Source: Nautilus pompilius
Taxonomy: Eukaryota; Mollusca; Cephalopoda; Nautilida; Nautilidae
Assembly (NCBI GenBank): GCA_018389105.1
Contig: JACATO010001139.1
Span: 1-64,000 of the forward strand
Direction of reading: 5' to 3'
Length of the DNA: 64,000 nucleotides
Both the position numbers and the translations under genes were made by a program. Numbering within the stretch: the first letter of the stretch is position 1; each line of letters begins with the position of its first letter. Shown piece after piece: positions 23,766 to 35,700 of this stretch. The notes beneath the pieces were generated by a model. That model searched no databases. It was given only the letters and a program-made list of their open reading frames with translations, and was not told the DNA's origin.

Positions 23766-26700
23766 GTGTGCACAGTTACATCCTGTTTTGTGTGGCAAAC
23801 GTAAATATGTACTGGCCAGCTGACTTGCCTCTGTCCCCTCCCATCATGAGTTGCAATGTATTGTTCAGCTGTCAGCAGATGTGGATCCATAGGACATACA
23901 CTCATCATGAAATAGCTTCCATTATGAAAATGGGTTATTTATTCTACTATAGCTATTTAGCAGGTGGGAAGAGCTCATCTGTTTCTACTTGGTCTGTCTG
24001 TAGGTAGGTATGTGGTTTGAGAATAGATTTGTTGTCGAGAATGTTCACTGTCATCCTCGAGTGGAGAAGCATTACATGCTGATGTGGAATGACACTCAAA
24101 CAATAAATTAGCATAGAAAGAATCATTATGATGAATGTAGGTCTGGTTAATTAATAGTGTGTACTTACATAGCATTTGTGTTTGTCATTTTTTTCTTTTC
24201 AGCAGGTTTAATTATTTGGCAAACAGTTTGACAAAGAGCTGAATTTTCAGAAATATCCCTTTGTTTTATTTTCGAATGAATTAGTTAAAATTACCTTGTT
24301 GTTGTATATCAAAGATTGAATGTTACTTGTTTGTAATATTCTCTTACATAGTGTCAGTAACTGAACTGTACATTTCCTGCACATTGTTGCATTTTCCAAA
24401 AGTCCCTGTTGTTTGAACAGCTCACAAACAAATAACAATCTACAAAGGAAGAAAGCAACAGATTTTCACCAACTTGTGATCCTGATTCTCCTCGATTACT
24501 CTTGTGACTGCAGATAATTGACATAGCAGAGACCACAGCGTCTTGTTTTACTTAACTTTGACAAAAACAAAGGAGTTGTCCCTAATAGGAGAATGAAGGT
24601 GTGGAATAATGGCGAGTTCATTATTTTGTGAGAAACTGACAGATGACACAAGACCTATGAACTATTGATGTTTGTTGTAGAACAAAACTGTTTGTTAATT
24701 TTTTTATTTATCACTAATCTGTTACTGTTATCCTTCATGGATCTTTTTTTTTGGTGGTGCGGTGTGTTTAGGGGAGTGTTTGTGACGTTGCATATGTATG
24801 TGGGTGTAGCTGGATCGGTTCCACGACCGGCCGTCACAGCTGTTTACAAGTGAGGTCTTATTTCGGCCTGTGTTTTTGTTTAAAATGTACCTCAGCCTAG
24901 CGAGAGCATCGGGCTACCCAAACTCCTTCATATTGCACGCAGGAGGGGTAGGTTTATCCTGGCTGAACTCTCTAGAACAGAGTTTTCTCTCTGTATGTCC
25001 TTGTTCTGTAAAGGGAAGTGGGCCACTTGTTTATTTTTGTGAAATCCAAAACTGGATTCAGGCGGTGGGGCAGGTCTCTATTTTTATTGGATGCTGTAAC
25101 AAAGTGTGGCAAACAAAAAGTTTAAGACACCTCCCACGTAGGGGGACCAGAGGTACCCTTTTAGGTGGTATTGTTGGGAAGTAGCATGGTCACTGTGGTG
25201 ATTGTCATCACAGTAACCGATGCCCAATTCCACACCACTGATTATTTTCAGCCTTTGATATTGATTTAGACTTGGGTTATTATTGAGGTAAATGAAGACA
25301 GAATCATGGTTAGTCCATTTACTGGGGTGATATATTGGGTGGGAGTCTTTATAAATAAAGAGAGGTTTGCACTTAAGAGAGGGGAAGTGGAGTTATTTGA
25401 GTAAAGAAAAGGAAGTTGAAGATGTAAGATAGATTATGATAGAAGAATAGGGATGTATTTATAGTTCTTGCATCAGGTCTTCTTGATTCTGTCTTTTAAT
25501 TAATAAAAGTATCGTGCTTCGTTTCTTCTTTTCCTTCACCAAGGGAAACAGTTAACCATCCAATGGGCGTAACTGTGGTTGAACCCAAAAAAATCCGTCA
25601 AATGGAAGTGCACGATTTAGGTGGGCACTTCCATGGTTGCAGCCCCCTGAGTCTTAGTTTTGGAAGCAGCAGCATTGACGTTAGCGATCAAATTTTTGTA
25701 CGGTGCTTCGAGAGAAGCGTCTCTGGGCACCTCTGTGGTTCTACGCTCCTTGTTTTTAGGAGGCGTAATTGGCGTAGACTCCCTGATCGTTCTTTTTGCA
25801 CCCTTCTTTCTTTGTCTCCTCATCCTTGGCACAACAAAGTTGGCCTCGTCGGAGTCAACATTCTCCTTTTCCAGAGTTGGAGAAGGTGTGGGAGTAGGTG
25901 TTTCCGCTTCATTTTGATGTTTATAACTTTTATAGGAGATGTGTCTTCTTTCTCCTCCGATATTTTCAGAGGTTTTCCCAAGAGGTGTTCGTCGGGCAAC
26001 TTGTGGGTGTGTGTCCGTCAGTCTTACATCGGAAGCAAAAGGGCAGCCGTGCAGGCAATCGCGGTACACCCACCGTGAAGGACACCATCTTTCCGTCAAC
26101 GATCTCTCGTATCCTACATGGTATTGGTTCATGTAACAACATCTTTCCACTCCTCTGTCCAGAGAGGAAAGGCAGTCCTGGGAGTGTGTCATATTTGAAG
26201 GGTATAATAATTTTTCCATATCGAGAAAGGATTTTCTCGGGTATGGCGCATCCGGTAGCAAGGGGCAGTCCTCTAACCTTAATCCAGGCTATTGGACTTG
26301 CCCCTCAGAAGGGGTATTTTATTTCTTTGATCGCAAGGCTGTGCGTCGTCAGCTGCAAACGACTTTGACCGCACCACCATTGCCGCTGATGACTGCTCTG
26401 ACTCTTTCGTTAAATCCTGCGCTTACTAAAGCATAGCCAACTTCAGAGCATGTTACCTCTTTATTTGAATGAATAAACAAAGAGCTTCTCCTCTCGAAAC
26501 TCATGTTTTTTAGGATAAGCCGGCTCTTCGTCTAATTCTCTGAGGAATTCACCAAAGGACTGTACTTCTTTATTGTCCTCAAAGTCCTTTGGCATCACAA
26601 AATTTGCCTTTGGCGCAGCTTGGTCAGCATAGCTTGCAGTCGTTGAAATTTCGTAGGATGTTGATGGCTGAGGTTCCATCTTTTAATAATTTACTGATTG

Positions 26701-29700
26701 AGCAAGAAAATTTTAAAGGTAAACACTGCAATATGTGTTATATAATACGACATTTACAGTAAAAATTTTAATTAAGAATGAGACAGTAAGATCAAAAAAG
26801 AAAAAAAGGTAAACTGGCAATTTTAGGGAGCTAAAAAAGGAAAAAGAAATTAAGTATTACTCGTATTTTAGATAAGAAAATAAAGTTTTGGGGTTGGGGA
26901 TATAAAATAAACTAAGTCCTCAACTTATTTAAGAAAGAGAAATTAGAGTGTGGAAGAAAACAAAGTGCAAACTAGTCTAAAAATTCAAAGTTCTAATGAA
27001 AAGGATAAGTTTTGAAGTTAATTTGTGGTCTGAAAAATAAACTAAGTCTTGCGGTTTATAAGTTTTTATCTGAAGAAAAACTAAGTTCGAAGAATAAACT
27101 AAGTTTTAAGAAAATCAAAGTTTAAAAGAAAAATTTCTGTGTCTTTAGAGTAATAAAAAAACTAAGTTCAGAAAAATAATCTAAGTCATAGAAGGCAATT
27201 TTATGAAAAATAGACTAAGTTAGGGAGAAAAACTAAGTATTGGGAAGAAGAAAACAAAATTGAAAAAATTCTAAGTTCCAGAAAATAAACTTTTCTGGAA
27301 ATAAACTAAGTTTTTATGCTAAAGAAATTAATCTAACTAACAGAAAATAAACTATCCTAACAAGCGGAGTTTTTCACGCCACAAGCAAAACAAAACTTAT
27401 ACTAAAGAAATCGAAGAACAATATTTTCACGCTCTATCTAACAAGGGAGTGTAGTCTAATGAAATTCCAGAAATCGAAAGTTCCCAAAATTGGCAATTAG
27501 TAAAATGCGTATAAATTAGCGATAATTTATGTGCATAAAAAAAAAATCGACCTACCTGTCATTGAAATATAGTTGAACAGCCACAAAGTACTCCAGGAAT
27601 CCTGTTTCCAAAGGGTAAAATCCAAATTGCAAGAGCAAAAAAGGTACAATCCAACTGTAAGTTTTGTTCCCTGACAGATTAAGTAGAAGTTTCACCCATT
27701 ATTATTAAATCCACACATCCTAGATTATTCCAGTGATTAATGTTAATATAATAAGGGTTTTTCAAATAATTGTTCTTTTATGCACCTTATTTCTTCTCTC
27801 TCAGTCGTTTACTTTTACTCCTCTCGTTTTTAGAAGTGGCTGACGGTTGAAGATCTCGCCAAAGCCAGCCTAGAGGTTTGCAGTTTTCACTTTCCTATAA
27901 TTTTGGGGGCTACAGGGGTAAAAGATGAAAAAATAGAAATACAGCTGGCTACTTAATTATTTATTTGTGTAATTGTAAAGTATAGCATAGTGGAGAACTG
28001 TTGAGTTGTATTGATGATAGCTTGAGAAATACCCAGAAGCCCGTGCATGTTGATTTCATTGATTTTCTTCTCAACATCATCATGCTGTTCTTTGATGTCA
28101 ACCAGGGAGACAGCCTGGTAAGGAAGTGTAGTGGCACTGGTGTCTGCTAGGAAGAATGGGCAATGCTGCACCACCACAGACTCTGCAGGAAAACCCCCAG
28201 TAGAACTCTTCATTTTTTTAATATATGGAAGGAAACTGGAGAACCAGTCAGTTTATTAGAAATCATGACAGCAAAGGCTGCCAAACCGAGTGCTGCCACC
28301 TACATCACAACATTTGTTGTTTTTTCCCCTTTATTTTGTACAGGATAAAATTTTGGTCAGGTTGTCTACTGACTGAGGCTTTAGAATTATTAACTCTCTC
28401 TAATTTACCATGAAATCCCTAATCTATAAGAAAAGGCAGAGAACTTCTCTGCTGCTCTACTACTGTTCCAGTTGAGGGTGTTTTGTTGTTTCTATTATTA
28501 TAACTTTTCACATCAGGGTAACATACCAAGAATTCTCTGATTCAAAGCTTCGTTACCTTACAACACAAATTTCTGTAGGCAGGCATTTCCGTTTTGGTGA
28601 TGGGGATTTTTCCTATGACCTTTCCTTCATGTAAACTTTTAACAAGAGTAATAATGAAAGTCTCTAAATGGTTGATGTTAGTGTGCTATCTCCCTTTGGT
28701 TGTTGTGAACTGTCTTGTTTCCACTTCTTTTAACAAACCAATGAAACTTTTTTTTTTATCTTGGCTACTGTTTTGTTTCCATGGATGTTTTTGTTTTCGC
28801 TGGAGATGAATGAAATTTGGTCTGGTTTGGGCTACTATTCCAGGGCCCGGAGTTCATGTGGCAGCAAAGAAGGCAAGCCGGGGCTTATGTCAGTTACCTT
28901 TTCGCTCAGAAAGGATCCTGCAATAGTTGTGCTTTGTTTATTCATTCATTTGTAAGTTTAAATGAAGCAAACCTGTTTTATTCTAATAGTATATCTCCGG
29001 TGAAAGTCAAGTTACTACCACCTTATCAGATGACTTGCTGAGCAGATCAGTTCAAGGAGAAAGCATTTTGTCAAGTCTCCATCAACTGATCTTTATTATC
29101 TCACTGGAGCAGGTGTCACATCCACCTGTTGCTAGCTGTTTGATGCAGTGGAGTGTTCACAGCTGCTCACTTGGATTACTTCAGAATGATGGGAAATCTG
29201 GACAGTTCCGAGAATCAGCTGCATGTAATGTAATTCAAAATGTCAGCTGCTGCACCTGGTGCAACATGTAGTCAGTAAATTGGCCGACATTCGAAGCAAA
29301 GAGGTGCAGATTAAAGTGGGGAGAGATCAGTTAGATCTGTTTCCTTCTCAGCATTTCTTCTCTACATCTGACTCTGCCACGTGAACAACCAAGATGGAGT
29401 CCAGTGGTTTTGTGGTCTCTACACATGAACCTCTGAATTACTCTTGTTTTCCTTAGGCTAAATTGTGCTGGGTTCTCAACGATGTAGAACTGGTGATAGA
29501 ATCAGTGGACCTACTACGGATACAGTGGAAGCAAACCAACAGCTTTTTCTGAATATTTAAATTTCTTTTTGTGAGATTTTTAGCTCTGATTAATGAATTC
29601 CACTCGTTTACTTTGTCTGTAGATAATGAAACCCTATAGAAGTCCTACAGAAAGGTTACTAGACCAAACAGATCAAGATCTGCTTTTTTATAATTTTTTA

Positions 29701-32700
29701 ATTCGCTTCTAAAAACCAACCACAAATAAGCAGTTGGGAGGACTGGCTGAAATTTCTTATTGTCACATCAGTAAACAATAAAAATAAACATTGATTGATC
29801 AGTTTTTGCAGTGGAGATATTCTGGTGGTCTCAGATAATGATGGTGATGCTTTATTCGTAAGATTCTCTTAGCTCAATTGTAAATTGGTATCTGATTGTA
29901 CAGGTGTCACTAGATGTGTACTGAGGTGCATTAGCACAGGTTATAAGGTGATTTGTTTTAAAAGAACAATGAAAGATGCTGAAATAGAGTTGCTGATTGT
30001 TTACTTATGTATCAGATATCCATCTGTACTGTACCAAACAGGATGTTTACTGACAGCTTCAGGCCAGATTCTAGTCATTTTGTTTGCTTCTAGCAAATGC
30101 ACAAGCAATTAAAAAACATCATCATTTTTTCCTTTTATAATTTTTAAAGTACTAACTATTTTGTTTTGGTTGATGCTAAAGATGGCTGTTGTTGGTTTAT
30201 CTTCCTCTCTCTCCTCGTCAGGTGATAGATGAATTTAAAGGAAACTTTCCCTGGACAGCTACGACATTGTTGAAACATTTACCGGGAGTTGGCAAGTACA
30301 CAGCTGCAGCCATTGCTTCTATTGCATTTAATGAAGTAATTTCTTTTTGTATTTTTGTAACTATTGTAATCATTCAGGAGTGGAATAGCAAAGCTTGCAG
30401 CCCTTATTTGCCTACACCTGTCTAGTCAGTAGCATTTTTTTTTGTCAATTTTCTGTACCTGCTCACTTATGCAGGTTTCTTCTGCATACTCCAATTTCAA
30501 TTCATCTATATCTTTGGGGCAGCCGACAAGATGCCTACATCAACCATTTCTGTGTTAGCCCTTTTCATCCAACACACAACCCACCTCTTTTTCTGCCCAT
30601 CTATTGTTTTCTCAGGATTGTGAGGTGCCCTGAGTAAAAGTGAAAGAGAACCATTTTAGTTTAATCAATGTGAAACTGTTAGTTACATGTCTGTCTACCT
30701 GACCCTGAGATGAACTTTTCCATTTATGAAATATAGATAACACATAACAAATTAAATTTATTACTGATCTCTCAATCAATCACTGTAGATCTGTATGAGC
30801 AAAGACACACGATTATAAAAATTCAGTGCATTAAGAAATAGGTATGGCTCATTTTTTTTTTTTTTTTCTTGGAGTCCCTAAATAAGAATTTCTGTACCAG
30901 ATAATGAGCAAAGTGTATCCTTGATACTGTTTTATATTGTTATATTTATTGGACATCTACGGTATGCAAAATACAGAATAACGAAGGACTGGAACCTATT
31001 CCTATTCGCCTCATGTTGAAACTACCTCTGAAATTGAAGTTTCTGAGAATGAAGTGGATTTTGTGGCCATATCTACTTTGTTGCCAGAGGTATATACCTG
31101 TACATCTTTTTTTTAAATACTGAAGCTCTGTCAGATTATGAACTTTCTGCCCCTCTTACTTTATCACCCTGCAATCTCCTCTGCTGGCTAGCTTTTATCA
31201 ACATTTGATTTGACTCCCTTCTCTACATCCCAGTTTTCACAAATGATCTTAATTGTTTTTTGTTTTTCTTCAAAACATCACACCATTTGTATTTCTTCTA
31301 AGTCTTCTCAATGCTATCTGCAAGTTGGCTTAAGGCACAAGTCCTCATATGTAATGTGACATCTTGAGAATAGGACAAAATGTTCGTGTTGGGATGTGAC
31401 CGAGAAAGAGGAGAGCAGCAGATGATACGTTGTTTTCCACCAGTGATGCTTCAGCTATTTCATTCCCTGGTCATTGCTGTGGTTATGATTAGCATTTTAT
31501 TTATCATGAAAAGTGGGTAAGTGAAGATGGATGTTGCTGTGTGTTAATGGTGTGATTATTGTTAGCAGGCAACAGGTTGTGTGGATGGTAATTTTGTGCA
31601 GGTTCTATCACAACTGAGGATCATCAGGGCAGACAGCACAAAACAAAATGTTGTGGACTTGTTCTTTTTTTCTGCTCACCAGAGTTTCAGTTGACATATG
31701 AAATTCTTTCCTTTGTGTTTTATGCCTTACACGGCCAACTTCTCGTGTATAATTCACTTGGAACAGAGTTACGTCCCCTAGATTGTGTTTCTAAGAGAAA
31801 TTATTCTTTATATGGTTATTTTAGTAGTTTTCCATTTTTTGCACTAGAGAGTGTACTGTTCTGCAGTATACCAGCGAATCTTGCTTACCACTCTCAGTAT
31901 TCTGTTAACTTAAAACTTTCCTCTATTTTGTTAGATGTGAAACTTTTAACAGTCTGTGTAGACACAATCATATCCAAGCAGGTTATCTTCTCTTTCGTTT
32001 TGTTTATCTGGTTGCCTTTCACTGCAAACACTAGAAAGTAGATACCCAAACATTTCCATGTCATCCATTGTAAGGCAGGTGTCCAGTTTAGTGGAGAGTG
32101 ATTTCAGATTGCTTGTGTGGGAATCGTTAAGGGCTAATTGCAGCTATTAACAGGCAGAGAAGTGCCAATTACTAGAGAGCTATTGAAGTTTACTTTACTA
32201 AATACTAGATTAGTGACACTGACACCATTGTTACTGCTCAAAATCAATCAATTGTCTGTTGGTGGGGGCTCACCTTCCCTAATAGGGGCCCAATCACACC
32301 ATGAACTTGTGTCAGAGCCCTGACATTCCTTCCTTCCTCAACTTCAAAGAGCAGCAGAGTGAAGATGCTTACAGGTGAGTAGTTAGTGACCGATAGGATC
32401 AGAAATTTGGTAAAGGAAGAGGAAAGACAGTTCACCAGTGACAACTGTCATGCAGGCCTCCCTTCCATCTCATGTTGTTGAACAATGGGTTGATTTTTCT
32501 TCTTCTGAGGACTTTAGTCAATATCCATCACATGGATTGTAGCTAAACCAGCTATTTGCATGCCTGGGTCAAGGCTGCTGCACCAACGACCAGAAAGTAA
32601 GTACCTCCCACATGTGGGGTTTCCCAGTAGCGCTCTAGACACGTCCCTGAAGTTGTTTGTTGGTATGGGTGACAGCGTCAAGCCAACCTTGTCCGGAGCA

Positions 32701-35700
32701 TGCTGGACAAAATATCACCACAGATGGAGACAGAGACATATAAACTCAAAGCGGGTGATGCTAATGTGCAGCCTTTTGTCAAACAGAGAAAATCAAGACT
32801 TGACTTACTGAGAGAGCAGCATCCATCTAAAATTACCAGCCTTTGTTCCTGGAATTAAAAGACTACCTACATCTGTTTTCCATTTCTATTTTCATATATT
32901 TTCTGGCCATTTTATTCTATTGTACCTAATTTAGATGGTTATAGGTTTTCTGAACCATTTTTGTTTGGCTAGATGCTTACAAAAGGAGATGGGAGCAACT
33001 GATGTTGAGGAGGAAAGGCCAGGTATTTCAGTTAGCTCAGATCTGCCCAAACAGTCACCTCTAACTAGTTTTTCCTTCACTTGGTTTGTTGGTCAATGCT
33101 TAAGAATCACTTTCTGTCATGCAGGGTCCTGGAATCTGACCTCCCATCCCCTTACTATCTGTGTGCACAACTTACTTTCTGCTGTTTCAATTGCAGGTGT
33201 AGTATCAACAGATCTGGGTGAATGAAAGGCTCCAGTGTGTTTTGGATGTGCTTATGTTTAGCCGAGTTGTGATAGACCTGAGCAGTTGGTCAGCTCCCCT
33301 AACAATGAATGATGGGAATGTTTTTCTGACTGATTTAGACACCATGCACTTTTCACAGGAGTTTTGCTTTGCTGTAGGACTCTAGCAAACCAACTGGTTG
33401 ACAGAAAGAGGCCGGGAGATTTCAACCAGACCCTGATGGAGTTGGGAGCAACAGTCTGTACACCAAAGTTACCTGCTTTTGCAGGTGTCCAGTGAAAGAC
33501 CACTGCAAAGCATTGATGCAGGTATACGAGCTGTGAGATGACAATTGTTTCCTGTTAGATGAAGCTGTGGCATCTTGTTTAGAAAAGTCAGCATGTTTAC
33601 ATTCTATAACACTCAGGGAATCTGTCTAAATTATACTGTTTTACAGATATTTGGACCTTCATAGCTAACAGATGTTCTACAACTTCAATTGTTCTTACAC
33701 TTCTATCCATCTGCTGGACCAGTAATGAAGATGCAATTGCAAAACCATCCTTGAATATTTTGACTCTTTCACTGTCTTTAATTTTTAACATTTATATAAA
33801 TTCTTTTTTCTATGCTCAGGTTCAATTTCATAAGAAGACAGCAGTAGTTAAATTATCTGGTCAGGTTTGTTGCTCCATAATTCCAGATATTGAAGGTAGG
33901 TGATGTGTTAATCAATATAAATATCAAATTTATGGGGTTCTGTTTATTTGCTAGGGTTTCTATACAACCCTAAACCTTGCTAATAGTAAGGTAATGTGGA
34001 TATACTCATCTTCTTTCCATTTGTATCTAGATACTAGATCCTCAGCAATGTCTGAACCTCCCAGCTTCGATATTCTTTCCCTCTCTCCCTGAGTAAACAG
34101 CTTTAAATAACAAATGATTTTTTTGTGTTTAATGCATGGACATGACCAAGTCTCCTCCATGTCTAGGTGATCCCATAACCAAGGTAACCCACATCACCTC
34201 AGAAGACCTCACCTGCCTATCAGTAAGGGTTGAGTTATCAGCATTACCAGGGGTTTATCTGTAGGTGACTCTGCATGGGGTCCAAACAGTTTGTCCTTGA
34301 ATTCTGGAAAAATGTCTTAGAAACTCCTTGAATTTCCTTATTTGTTTATTTCCCAGAATAAAATTATGAAGACTGTTTCGAAAGAGAAGTATAGTGCATA
34401 CCGGCAATCTAGTTTCCACACAAAGTAATTATGGAGGGAAGGCCCTTTCTACATGCTGGAAGGTCAATTATTTTCACTCTTTTGTAATCAGGGGATGGCT
34501 ATTCTTCTATGCTGAAGATGCTATCAGAAGGAACACAGTTGCTGCTGGAACCCCTGGTGCACTCAACCTCCTGTAGGTCAGGACCCAGAACACCAGCCAG
34601 GAGGGTGGGCAAAGATGAGTGTGAGGCACCAGAAACTATGGCAAGCCTAAAGGGCTTGGTTTACTCAGACTTGGACCAACCTAAATAGGATTCATTATCA
34701 GCCCTAAACTCCATTGTACCTGTGAGAAAAGTCTTTGATGCAATGTCTGTCGACTGTGTGAAGAAAGTGTCCTGTTTGTGTGTTTGGCTTGATGTCAGAA
34801 TGTTTCAAGGAAGAATGTTGTGATTACATTTATGAAAGTTAGATTAGGCTTTTCTGATCGATGCGTATACCCCTTAATTTTGTTGTTTTTGTACTTAGGT
34901 TAGCCAACTTTTCACAGGGGGTTTCCGGAATGATTTGATGTTCTGTGATGTGTTGGTGTGCATCTGAGACATAGATAGCTGCTACTTACATGTACCTTCA
35001 CAGTGTGTAGCAGCTCTTCTCACTGCTAGTTACCACTGATGAGTCATGAGAAAAGCCTCTGGTACAGTGACAAGTTGTAAGAATTCTGGCTCTTGACATT
35101 TCTCAAGTCATCCAACGAGGAAAGTCCAAGAACTGAAAGACTAAGTAGCCCATCAGTAGGAACCAATTGTACATTCTTGGTAATAGTGTACATACCTATT
35201 AGTAAACATGTGGTTCAAATGAAAGCTCTCTATTCATTTACAGATGGGTGGTGGTAGTATTATTTTTATCCACGATTTCTATTGTGACTCATTTTTGTTT
35301 TAAATCCACCATGTTGTACTTATCCCTGTGTCCACAAGGGTGACAACCATGGTGAGGGAAGCGTATTGTCATGGGCCCAGTACTTCCAATTTTGGCAGAG
35401 GGAGTCCAAATAAATCTTTTCACTTTTAGATCTGGCTGGCTGGCTGAAGAAGAAACCATGCCAGTGAGGTACGAGGTCTGTTCAAAAAAAGACCAGACTT
35501 TTGTTATAGCTCACGGACCACTGCAACGATCGAGCTCCGACAAGTTGTGTCGTGTAGCAACAACCTTCCGTGACATAACGTCGCCTGGGGCCTCTTGCTA
35601 TTCTGATCAGTTACCCGTCTAGAGCTTTGAAAATAACACGTGTTGTCAACCCCTCTGCGAAGTGAAGATGAAAGATCTTATGGAACAACGTGTGTGTGTG

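Noticed and set aside
25563-26078. 171-codon plus-strand open frame
   Set aside because: It is antisense to the gag-like protein with a readable CCHC knuckle. The minus-strand reading explains the region.
32560-33225. Frames of 83 and 96 codons in a MUTYH intron, one with EMGATDV resembling the ELGATVC motif
   Set aside because: The true Fe-S exon with RPGDFNQ and [10 protein letters not shown] lies at 33378-33521.
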